Position numbers and translations under genes: made by a program. From Betaproteobacteria bacterium (lineage in GTDB: Bacteria; Pseudomonadota; Gammaproteobacteria; Burkholderiales; SG8-39): a stretch of 7,824 nucleotides of DNA. The stretch spans positions 1 to 7,824 of the forward strand of contig JAOUFA010000164.1 in NCBI GenBank assembly GCA_029858545.1, given 5' to 3'. Below are positions 1-5,878 of this stretch, piece after piece (the first letter of the stretch is position 1; each line of letters begins with the position of its first letter). The notes beneath the pieces were generated by a model, which saw only the letters and a list, made by a program, of their open reading frames with translations, did no database searches and was not told the DNA's origin.

Positions 1-967
1 CGTTGGCGATCCAGTGATTGCGCAACGCCATGAAGCGTCCCTCGCCGTCGAGCGCCAGCTCGGCCTCGTGCAAGTTGTCGCGACCATGTTCATCGGCCAG
101 CAACGCCTCGCTGCGGTCGGACTGCCACTTCACCGGCCGGCCGAGGCGGCGCGCCGCCCACAGCACGAGCCGGTGCTCGAGTGCCTGCGGCCCCTTCGAC
201 CCGAAACTGCCGCCGATATCGAAGCCCGTCACCCGCAGCCGACTCTCCGGAATGCGAAACACGTTCTTCGCGAGGATTTCGCGCGCCCGGTGCGGCGTCT
301 GCGTATCGCAGTAAAGGGTAAAGCGCTCCGTGAGCGGGTCATAGGCGCCGAGCGCGCCGCGCGTTTCGATGAACTGCGCGTGCACCCGACTCACCGCATA
401 GCTTCGACGCACCACGTGCGCCGCGCGCGCGAAGGCCGCGTCGGTGGCCGCGCGATCGCCCATTTCATGCACGTGCGAGAGATTGTCCGGGCATTCGTCC
501 CAAACGCGTGCTCCGGTGCCTTCGAGCGCGGCGCGCAGTTCGGTCACCGAATCGAGCGGTTCGTAGTCCACTTCGATCAATTCCGCGGCATCGCGTGCCT
601 GCGCCGCGGTCTCGGCGATCGCGATCGCCACCGGATCGCCGACGTGGCGTACGCGCCCGCGCGCAAGTCCGGGATGCGCGCGCCAGAACATCGGCGTGCC
701 ATCGGCACGCTGCCTTTTGATCGTCACCGCGGTCGTGCCGAGATCGTCGTCCAGGTCCGTCGCACTATATACACCCAGTACGCCCGGCGCCGCGCGCGCC
801 GTCGCGACATCAACGCCGCGGATCACCGCATGCGCATGCGGTGATCGCAGCACCACCATATGCGCCTGGCCCGCCAGATTGAAGTCGCCAAGGAAACTCC
901 CGCGCCCGGTGAGAAACCGCTCGTCCTCGACGCGTGTGACCGGCTGCCCGACCGCGAAATCGCCCAT
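1..967 (-). CDS. Molybdenum hydroxylase large subunit (xanthine dehydrogenase / CoxL family), N-terminal 322 residues, partial
   Basis: Molybdopterin-binding subunit of the xanthine dehydrogenase/aldehyde oxidase/CO dehydrogenase family, which hydroxylates or oxidises small substrates using Mo-MCD. The visible part begins at ATG 967-965, with a good AGGGAGA ribosome site about 10 nt upstream, and runs open past the left edge, so at least half of a typical 750-800-residue protein is missing. Seen: N-terminal VGQPVTRVEDERFLTGRGSF (residues 6-25), RSPHAHA (41-47), HVGDPVAIA (108-116), and the Mo-cofactor segment QTPHRAREILAKN (223-235) followed by GGSFGSKG (252-259). The last replaces the usual GGGFGGK with two Ser. 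The residues that would separate true CO dehydrogenase (AYXCSFR loop) from other hydroxylases lie outside the window, so the substrate is unknown. It is first in its transcript; small and FAD subunit genes, if linked, would be left of the window. Confidence 0.92.
   Translation of the reverse strand, partial: MGDFAVGQPVTRVEDERFLTGRGSFLGDFNLAGQAHMVVLRSPHAHAVIRGVDVATARAAPGVLGVYSATDLDDDLGTTAVTIKRQRADGTPMFWRAHPGLARGRVRHVGDPVAIAIAETAAQARDAAELIEVDYEPLDSVTELRAALEGTGARVWDECPDNLSHVHEMGDRAATDAAFARAAHVVRRSYAVSRVHAQFIETRGALGAYDPLTERFTLYCDTQTPHRAREILAKNVFRIPESRLRVTGFDIGGSFGSKGPQALEHRLVLWAARRLGRPVKWQSDRSEALLADEHGRDNLHEAELALDGEGRFMALRNHWIAN
821..846. repeat. Perfect 26-bp palindrome inside the CoxL-like gene
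   Basis: The 13-base arm GATCACCGCATGC is followed immediately by its exact reverse complement, with no spacer. It begins and ends with GATC and contains GCATGC twice. In the coding frame it covers the codons for the conserved SPHAHAVI segment, so part of the symmetry follows from the His-Ala-His-Ala repeat and GC-rich codon choice. A regulatory or structural role is not shown. Confidence 0.9.
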
Positions 968-1071
968 TGCCGTCTGTCTCCCTGGTGATCGCCCTTACCC
1001 GAGGCCGGATTCTCGCAGAGCGCGCGTGCCGAGTCTCGCTTTCCTCGGCCCACCTCCGGGGGGCATGCCGA

Positions 1072-1102
1072 TTGTTTCGCAATCCGTCACGCCGTGCATA
1101 AT
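1072..1102 (+). promoter_or_regulatory. Candidate sigma70-type promoter for the mini-enolase gene (leaderless arrangement)
   Basis: CATAAT at 1097-1102 matches five of six bases of the -10 consensus and stands out in very GC-rich surroundings. TTGTTT at 1072-1077 is the best -35 candidate, with a rather long 19-bp spacer. Transcription would start near 1109, right at the ATG at 1110, and no Shine-Dalgarno sequence precedes that ATG. The -35 candidate lies in a small inverted repeat, GATTG-TTTCG-CAATC (1070-1084). Confidence 0.45.
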
Positions 1103-1109
1103 TAACCCC

Positions 1110-1625
1110 ATGCCCGCGCCGCTCAAACTCGTCCACAGCCACAGCTATTCTCTGCGTATCGCTTCGGGCGCCGAGGCGCTCCTGGTGCGCGTGCGAACGA
1201 GCGAGGGCACGCGGGGACTGGGCTTCACGCTGAACCTCGATGCCCGCCCCGCACGCGACATGGCCGCCTGGGACGCCTGGGCGAAGCAGCAAAACCAGCC
1301 TCTCTGGCAACTGCTCGGCGGAAGCCCGCGCCGGGTCGCGCTGCTGCGCGCCTGCGGAGAAGCATCCGACCCCTGGGAAATCGGCTCGCTCGACGCGCTG
1401 CGCAAGGCGCACCCGCGCCGGATTCTCGCGCCCCACGCCCACCCCTGGGAAATCGCCTGGTGCGCAACCCTCGCCGCGAGTCTCGCCGAGGACAGTGCGA
1501 TCGCGCTTCCCGGCGACCCGGCGCTCGCGACGGTCGAATTGCCGCGCGCGCCCGGGCACGGCATCGACTGGTTCCACGAATCCGGCTTCGCCCGGATCGC
1601 GTGGGATTCGGTGCTCACGCCCTAA
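1110..1625 (+). CDS. Short enolase-superfamily-like protein (mandelate racemase type) lacking the catalytic barrel
   Basis: A 171-residue protein. ATG 1110 is chosen because a -10-like CATAAT lies just upstream and similarity begins here; the open frame extends further upstream but overlaps the divergent gene. Seen: ALLVRVRTSEGTRGLGFT (23-40), like the end of the enolase-superfamily capping domain, then RDMAAWDAWAKQQNQPLWQLLGG (49-71), closely resembling the family's AxDxALWDxxgKxxgxPLxxLLGG entry to the barrel. The tail, ILAPHAHPWEIAWCATLAASL (105-125) and APGHGIDWF (147-155), resembles the family's final barrel strands and C-terminal cap. The normal protein has about 350-400 residues, and here the 150-200 residues carrying the catalytic Lys, metal-binding Asp/Glu and general base are absent. 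It is therefore unlikely to be a working enolase-superfamily enzyme. It may be a stable remnant or a repurposed protein; function unknown. Confidence 0.72.
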   Translation: MPAPLKLVHSHSYSLRIASGAEALLVRVRTSEGTRGLGFTLNLDARPARDMAAWDAWAKQQNQPLWQLLGGSPRRVALLRACGEASDPWEIGSLDALRKAHPRRILAPHAHPWEIAWCATLAASLAEDSAIALPGDPALATVELPRAPGHGIDWFHESGFARIAWDSVLTP

Positions 1626-3084
1626 GCGACTCCCCCCGCTGCGGCGACACCCTTCGCTGCGCCTCGAAATGCCGCTCGAGGAAGGTCAGTTCCCGCGCCC
1701 GCCATCGGCTTCCCGGCTGGATAGAATCGCCGAACTCCAGATACCCGTCGGCTTCGCCCTCATACGCGGGCCACCGCGGCAGTCCCGCTCCATTCGGATC
1801 GCCGTGTGTGGCGAAGCTCACCCAGGCGCCGAGCATCGCGTCCGATACTTTTCGGTCCGCGTTCGTGCGCGTCGCGTTGGGCGTGCCGAACACGAATTCG
1901 ACTTCGTCGGCGTGCGTTGGCGGCGCCGTACGTGCGCCAGGCCGCTGCGCAAAAAGGTAGCGAAAGGTTCTCGGCTCGCGCAGCGCATTGAGCGCGGCGA
2001 TCCGGCGTACGCAGCGGTTGAACTGGTGATCGCCGAACAGGCGCGTCCATTGCACCGCGACCGCCGCGTCGTCCTCCACCGGATAGAGCGCGAGTGCCTC
2101 ATCGGCCATCGCGCCGAAATTCCGCCCCACCCAGGCGCGATACCCCGCCAGCGTCCTCGCCGGTAGCGCGCCGAGAAAAAACGCGCCCTCCTCGACGTTG
2201 CTGCCGATCAGCATCGGCAGCGCGCGCGCACTGCCCTGCCGCCAGGCCTCCTCTTCGTCGCCCTGCAACGCCCAGCCATCGACGATCGGACGCAGCAGCC
2301 GCGGCGCATCCAAATCCGCAAAGGGCGCGCCGAAAAGACGCGCGGATTCGAGCAACGCTTGCGGCGGAGCACGGCGCAGCGCGACAGGATCGTCGCCGAA
2401 TACCCGTACCGCTCCGCGCTCGGCTTCGGCGAGCGTGGCGAGGCGACGTAGCGAGCCCGGACTTTGCAGGATCGCCTGCTGGAACAGTCCCTCGGCCAGC
2501 GGCGAGGTCAGCAGCAGCGAAATGCAAGCCGCGCCGGCCGAGACACCGAACGCGGTCACGCGCTCCGGATCGCCGCCAAAGGCCGCGATGTTGCGCTTCA
2601 CCCAGCCAAGCGCAGCGATCTGATCGAGCAATCCATAGTTTCCGGAAGCAGACTCGGTGGACCCGGCGCTCAGCCCGGGATGTGCGAGCCAGCCCGCCAC
2701 ACCGAGCCGATAATTGATCGCGACGACCACCACGCCGCGGCGCGCAAGCGCCGCGCCGTCGGAACGCAGGTCGGAACTCGATCCCAGTGTGAAGCCCCCT
2801 CCATAGAACCAGACCATCACCGGCAACGACCCGGTTTCCGCCGCGACGGGCGTCCAGACGCTAAGAGTCAGACAGTCCTCGCCGATTCCCGCCCCGCGCA
2901 ACCAGGGGGCCGGCGCCTGTAAAGGATCGATGCCGAATTCGCCTGCATCGCGCGGCTCGCGCCACGCCTCGAGCGGTTGCGGCGCACGCCAGCGCAACTC
3001 CCCCACCGGCGGCGCGGCATAGGGTATGCCCTTGAATACGCGCGCCGCGCCGTCAATGCCAGCCACCGGACCGGATTCGGTCAT
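1615..3084 (-). CDS. Type-B carboxylesterase (alpha/beta-hydrolase)
   Basis: Hydrolyses carboxylic esters; 489 residues from ATG 3084, close to the usual size. Seen: FKGIPYAAPPVGELRWRAP (17-35), GEDCLTLSVWTP (68-79), oxyanion-hole YGGGF (94-98), nucleophile elbow FGVSAGAA (179-186; Ser182), acid segment GSNVEEGAFF (294-303; Glu299) and the histidine segment THADEVEFVFG (390-400; His391), so the Ser-Glu-His triad is complete. The residue before Ser is Val instead of the family's usual Glu (GESAGG). No signal peptide is visible, so it is probably cytoplasmic. The start is uncertain: TTG 3111 would overlap the stop of the upstream gene as TTGA, and GTG 3159 has an AGGA six bases upstream but a 52-bp overlap. 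ATG 3084 lies nearest the conserved region. It is co-transcribed with the MetE-like gene, and its 3' end overlaps the convergent mini-enolase gene by 11 bp. Substrate unknown. Confidence 0.9.
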   Translation of the reverse strand: MTESGPVAGIDGAARVFKGIPYAAPPVGELRWRAPQPLEAWREPRDAGEFGIDPLQAPAPWLRGAGIGEDCLTLSVWTPVAAETGSLPVMVWFYGGGFTLGSSSDLRSDGAALARRGVVVVAINYRLGVAGWLAHPGLSAGSTESASGNYGLLDQIAALGWVKRNIAAFGGDPERVTAFGVSAGAACISLLLTSPLAEGLFQQAILQSPGSLRRLATLAEAERGAVRVFGDDPVALRRAPPQALLESARLFGAPFADLDAPRLLRPIVDGWALQGDEEEAWRQGSARALPMLIGSNVEEGAFFLGALPARTLAGYRAWVGRNFGAMADEALALYPVEDDAAVAVQWTRLFGDHQFNRCVRRIAALNALREPRTFRYLFAQRPGARTAPPTHADEVEFVFGTPNATRTNADRKVSDAMLGAWVSFATHGDPNGAGLPRWPAYEGEADGYLEFGDSIQPGSRWRARELTFLERHFEAQRRVSPQRGESLRA

Positions 3085-3107
3085 GACAATCGCTTGCGCG
3101 ACGCGCT

Positions 3108-4193
3108 TCAAGCCCAAACTTCCCGCGCCACTTCGACCACGCGCGCCAGTTTGCGCCACTGGTCATCCTGCGAGATCTGGTTGCCGTGATGGGTGCTCGC
3201 GAAACCGCACTGCGGCGAAAGGCAAAGACTCTCCAGGGGCAGGTATCGCGCCGCTTCATCGATGCGGCGTTTGAGCAGGTCCTTCGATTCCAAATCGCCC
3301 AGCTTGGTCGTCACCAGACCGAGCACCACCTTCTTGCCGCGCGGCAGCAGACGCAGCGGGGCGAAGCCGCCCGAGCGCTCATTGTCAAACTCCATGAAGA
3401 AAGCATCCACCTCGGTCGAGAACATCGCCTCGGCGACAGGTTCGTAGCCGCCCTCGGCCACCCAGGCGCTATTGAAGTTGCCGCGGCAGGTGTGCATCGT
3501 CACCACCATGTCCTTCGGCCGGTCGTGGAGCGCAGCATTGATCACGCTCGCGTAGCGGCCCGGCAACTCATCGGGATCGTCGCCGTTCGCGCGACAGGTG
3601 TCGCGGATCTTCGGGTCGCACAGGTAGGCGAAGGTGATGTCGTCGAGTTGCAGATAACGGCAACCCAGCGCAGCGAAATCGGCGATCGCCGTGCGATAGG
3701 CCGCTGCGACATCGCTCCAGAACTCCTCCAGTTCGGGGTAGACCTCGCACGAGATCGCCGCGCGCCCGCCCCGCAGGTGCAGCATCGAGGGCGAGGGAAT
3801 CGTCATTTTCGGCGTACACCGGGTCACCGACTTGAGGAAGGCGAAATCGGCGGCCATCACCGGCCGCTCGCAGCGAATCTTTCCCGTCACGGTGGCGATC
3901 GGTGGCTGCTCGTGGCGCGCGCCGAACTTCGGCCCGGAATTCTCCTTCAACGTCACGCCCGAGAACTGCGCGAGAAAATCAAGGTGCCACCAGTCGCGGC
4001 GGAATTCACCGTCGGTAATGCTCTGTATACCGATCGCTTCCTGTCTGCCGACGACCGCGCGAATCGCCTGGTCTTCAGCCGCGCGCAATTCGGCCGCGGA
4101 AAGTTCGCCGCGCCTGTGCCGGGCGCGTGCCTCGGTCAACTCGGCGGGCCGCAGCAGGCTGCCGACCTGATCGGCGCGATACGGAGGCTTCAT
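3108..4193 (-). CDS. Cobalamin-independent methionine synthase (MetE C-terminal) family methyltransferase
   Basis: A 361-residue protein corresponding to the catalytic C-terminal barrel of MetE (COG0620), without the long N-terminal half of full MetE (about 750 residues). The family moves methyl or alkyl groups between a folate or other donor and a zinc-bound thiolate. Seen: N-terminal RADQVGSLLRP (6-16), TDGEFRRDWW (60-69), QLDD (182-185), and the zinc ligands expected from MetE: His234 and Cys236 in MHTCRGNF, Glu268 in FFMEFD, and Cys329 in SPQCGF. ATG 4193 is chosen because GAGGGGAT precedes it at good spacing; an in-frame codon at 4343 would add 50 unconserved residues. It leads a two-gene unit with the esterase. 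Stand-alone members include B. subtilis YxjG/YxjH-like proteins; epoxyalkane:coenzyme M transferases belong to the same fold family, so the methyl donor and thiol substrate are open. Confidence 0.9.
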   Translation of the reverse strand: MKPPYRADQVGSLLRPAELTEARARHRRGELSAAELRAAEDQAIRAVVGRQEAIGIQSITDGEFRRDWWHLDFLAQFSGVTLKENSGPKFGARHEQPPIATVTGKIRCERPVMAADFAFLKSVTRCTPKMTIPSPSMLHLRGGRAAISCEVYPELEEFWSDVAAAYRTAIADFAALGCRYLQLDDITFAYLCDPKIRDTCRANGDDPDELPGRYASVINAALHDRPKDMVVTMHTCRGNFNSAWVAEGGYEPVAEAMFSTEVDAFFMEFDNERSGGFAPLRLLPRGKKVVLGLVTTKLGDLESKDLLKRRIDEAARYLPLESLCLSPQCGFASTHHGNQISQDDQWRKLARVVEVAREVWA

Positions 4194-4312
4194 TCTATCC
4201 CCTCGGAAATGCCGCCGCCCTCGTCGGCGCCATACCCGGGCTGGCGCCGCGTCGCCCATGCAACGAGAGAGCGTACTCAATGCTAACATCGCGCAGGATT
4301 CGCGCGGTGAAA

Positions 4313-4321
4313 GGGGGGGGG
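4313..4321. repeat. Nine-base G homopolymer in the divergent intergenic region
   Basis: An uninterrupted run of nine G residues lies between the divergent MetE-like gene (start 4193) and the HTH regulator (start 4409). Such a tract can change length by slipped-strand mispairing and would alter promoter spacing, but it could also hold a sequencing-length error. The rest of 4194-4408 (215 bp) contains the dyad at 4338-4366 and no convincing ORF or strong consensus promoter. Confidence 0.85.
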
Positions 4322-4337
4322 CGATGATTCCGGCCAG

Positions 4338-4366
4338 GTTCACTCCAACATCGATGGCCAGTGAAC
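4338..4366. promoter_or_regulatory. Inverted repeat, possible operator between the MetE-like gene and the HTH regulator
   Basis: GTTCACT (4338-4344) and AGTGAAC (4360-4366) form a perfect 7-bp inverted repeat with a 15-bp spacer that contains the palindrome ATCGAT. GGCCAG also occurs as a direct repeat at 4332-4337 and 4356-4361. The centres of the arms are about two helical turns apart, as expected for a dimeric HTH protein. Location just upstream of an HTH regulator and in front of a divergent operon suggests an operator; binding is inferred only. Confidence 0.45.
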
Positions 4367-4408
4367 TTCCAGCCCGGCGGGCGTACGCACCGGGCTGACC
4401 GAGTCGCC

Positions 4409-5218
4409 ATGGCCCACTCGATCGCCCTCGTCGATGCGCTCAAGCGCGAGTTGCGCGCGCGCGACATCACCTATGCGCAGGTCGCCCGCCATCTCGGCTT
4501 GAGCGAGCCCAGCGTGAAGCGCCTCTTTTCCCGGCAGGACTTCACCCTCGAGCGCATCGATCGGATCTGTCAGCTGCTCGGAATGGAATTCACCGACCTC
4601 GCGCGCAGCGCGTCGACCCGCCAGGCGGTCATTTCGCGTCTGAGTATCGAGCAGGAAAGGGAGTTCGTCGCCAATCCGAAATTGATGCTGATCGCGCTGC
4701 TGGTGCTCAACCACTGGAAGTTCCAGGACATCGTGTCCTACTACAACTTCGGCGCGACCGAATGTATCCAGTTGCTCGCGCGCCTCGACCGACTCAGGTT
4801 CATCGATCTTCTGCCGAACAACCGCTATCGTCCGTTGGTGAGCGAGGCATTCTCCTGGATCCCGGACGGACCGATACAGCGCTTCTTCAAGCAGCATATG
4901 AGCGGCGACTTCTTCGAATCCGCGTTCGCGGGCGAGAACGAATTCCTCGTGCTCGCCAACGGCGCGCTGGCGCCGGCATCGGTCGCGGCGCTGATGGAGC
5001 GACTGCGCCGCGTCGCCGCGGACTTCGCCGAAATGCGCGCGAACGACTCGTCCACGCCGACCAGCGAGCGCCCCGCGATCACGCTGCTGCTCGCCGCACG
5101 CGGCTGGGCACCGGCGCTGTTCTCGCAATTCCGACGGCGGCAGAGCACGCCGCATGCGATGGCCGGCGCCAAGAACGACTTGCGCAATCGCCCCCGCAAG
5201 CAGCTGCCCCGCGATTGA
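4409..5218 (+). CDS. Helix-turn-helix (XRE/Cro-C1 type) transcriptional regulator
   Basis: A 269-residue DNA-binding protein. The HTH domain spans about residues 6-64: VDALKRELRARDITYAQVARHLG followed by LSEPSVKRLFSRQDFTLERIDRICQLLGM, with helix 2 at TYAQVARHLG (21-30) and the recognition helix at SEPSVKRLF (32-40). The remaining about 200 residues are a helical C-terminal region including VANPKLMLIALLVLNHWKF (88-105), LLARLDRLRFIDLLPNNRYR (122-141) and WIPDGPIQRFF (150-160). I recognise this as a recurrent architecture in high-GC proteobacteria but know no defined ligand; the middle part (DIVSYYNFGATECIQLLARLDRL) looks like a second winged-helix-type segment. ATG 4409 is preferred over the in-frame GTG 4361, which would lie inside the 4338-4366 dyad and add 16 residues without similarity. 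It is divergent from the MetE-like/esterase unit, a likely target alongside its own promoter. Confidence 0.85.
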   Translation: MAHSIALVDALKRELRARDITYAQVARHLGLSEPSVKRLFSRQDFTLERIDRICQLLGMEFTDLARSASTRQAVISRLSIEQEREFVANPKLMLIALLVLNHWKFQDIVSYYNFGATECIQLLARLDRLRFIDLLPNNRYRPLVSEAFSWIPDGPIQRFFKQHMSGDFFESAFAGENEFLVLANGALAPASVAALMERLRRVAADFAEMRANDSSTPTSERPAITLLLAARGWAPALFSQFRRRQSTPHAMAGAKNDLRNRPRKQLPRD

Positions 5219-5231
5219 CTTCGGTCAACGT
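5211..5231 (+). other. UUCG-tetraloop hairpin over the stop codon of the HTH gene
   Basis: TTGAC (5215-5219), TTCG (5220-5223) and GTCAA (5224-5228) give a 5-bp stem closed by the very stable C(UUCG)G tetraloop. Beyond a bulged A at 5214, GCG/CGT can add three pairs. The TGA stop (5216-5218) lies in the left arm. No T-tract follows, so it is not a standard intrinsic terminator; it may protect a 3' end or be incidental. Confidence 0.5.
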
Positions 5232-5263
5232 GCCTCTCGCAGTCGGCGCTACGCTGATGGCGC

Positions 5264-5270
5264 AAGGAGG
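5264..5270 (+). promoter_or_regulatory. Strong Shine-Dalgarno site of the CBS-domain gene
   Basis: AAGGAGG lies five bases before ATG 5276, the best ribosome-binding site in the window. It fixes this start and suggests efficient translation. No clear -10 box is visible in the 57-bp gap after the HTH gene, so the CBS gene may be read through from it. Confidence 0.85.
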
Positions 5271-5275
5271 CCTTC

Positions 5276-5749
5276 ATGAAAGTACGCGATTTTTGCAGCC
5301 GCATCATCGTCGTCGCGGAACCCGGCACCGATCTGCGCACCGCCGCGCAGATGATGCGCGACAACCATGTCGGCGCGCTCGTCGTTGTTGACCGGAAGGA
5401 AGGCGCGCGGCGCCCGCTGGGAATCCTCACCGATCGCGATATCGTCGTCGCGGTGGTCGCCGCTCCCGGGGTTCGGCCCGAAGCGCTCCGGGTGGGCGAC
5501 GTGATGACTTCGGAGCTTGCGGTGGTCGACGAATATGACGGAGTCTTCGAGGCGGTTGAGATGATGCGGGACCGAGGCGCCCGCCGCCTGCCGGTGGTCG
5601 CCGGCGACGGCACCCTGGTCGGCATCCTGACTCTCGACGATCTGCTGCGCGTGCTCGCCGCCGAGCTCGAGGGCCTCACCGAGGCGGTGCGCTCCTCCAC
5701 CGCGCGCGAGGCGCACCAGCGTCAAGCTCTGGAGAGTCGACCCGCCTAG
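5276..5749 (+). CDS. Two-CBS-domain protein
   Basis: A 157-residue soluble protein made almost entirely of a CBS-domain pair (Bateman module), which usually binds adenosyl ligands such as AMP, ATP, NAD or SAM and acts as an energy or ligand sensor. CBS1 spans about residues 6-60, with VGALVVVDR (32-40) and GILTDRDI (49-56); CBS2 spans about 74-130, with DVMTSE (75-80), GARRLPVVAGDGTLVGILTLDDLLRVL (101-127). Both carry the T-x-x-D ribose-binding pattern (Thr52/Asp55, Thr119/Asp122), so ligand binding is plausible. A short charged tail follows (131-157). No catalytic or membrane domain is attached, so it must act through a partner or alone. It is 57 bp downstream of the HTH regulator in the same direction. 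Ligand and target unknown. Confidence 0.93.
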   Translation: MKVRDFCSRIIVVAEPGTDLRTAAQMMRDNHVGALVVVDRKEGARRPLGILTDRDIVVAVVAAPGVRPEALRVGDVMTSELAVVDEYDGVFEAVEMMRDRGARRLPVVAGDGTLVGILTLDDLLRVLAAELEGLTEAVRSSTAREAHQRQALESRPA

Positions 5750-5841
5750 CAAGATTGCCGTAGCGGGTACGGCGCGCAACCGCACCGCCCGAATCGCCCC
5801 GCCAGGCCGGTTCCCGCGCGTCCCGGGCACCCGAGCCCGAC

Positions 5842-5875
5842 TGCTAGAATTCGATCTTCCAAATTTCCTGGAGGA
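5842..5875 (+). promoter_or_regulatory. Extended -10 promoter and ribosome site of the DUF4337-like gene
   Basis: TGCTAGAAT at 5842-5850 fits the extended -10 pattern TGnTATAAT with one mismatch. No good -35 hexamer lies 16-18 bp upstream, which an extended -10 can tolerate. GGAGGA (5870-5875) precedes ATG 5879 by three bases. The 129-bp gap 5750-5878 otherwise holds only GC-rich sequence, including a small CGGGC-ACCCGA-GCCCG hairpin (5824-5839), and no gene. Confidence 0.5.
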
Positions 5876-5878
5876 AGC

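Noticed and set aside
14..844. A 276-codon plus-strand open frame opposite the CoxL-like gene
   Set aside because: The minus strand encodes an uninterrupted molybdenum hydroxylase sequence across the whole stretch, so the plus frame is a shadow.
810..1577. A 255-codon minus-strand open frame spanning the divergent gap and the mini-enolase gene
   Set aside because: It overlaps the CoxL-like start in another frame, crosses a region with promoter-like sequence, and has no recognisable motif.
3186..4286. A 366-codon plus-strand open frame opposite the MetE-like gene
   Set aside because: The minus-strand frame has clear family motifs and zinc ligands; the plus-strand translation is Arg- and His-rich without motifs, as expected for an antisense shadow in GC-rich DNA.
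5215..5260. TTGACT at 5215-5220 as a -35 box for the CBS gene
   Set aside because: No -10-like hexamer lies 15-19 bp downstream, and the bases are better explained by the UUCG hairpin.
4340..5700. Long minus-strand open frames (4340-5155 and 4825-5700)
   Set aside because: They lie opposite the HTH regulator and the CBS gene, both with recognisable domains, and their translations are low-complexity Arg/Ser/Ala-rich.
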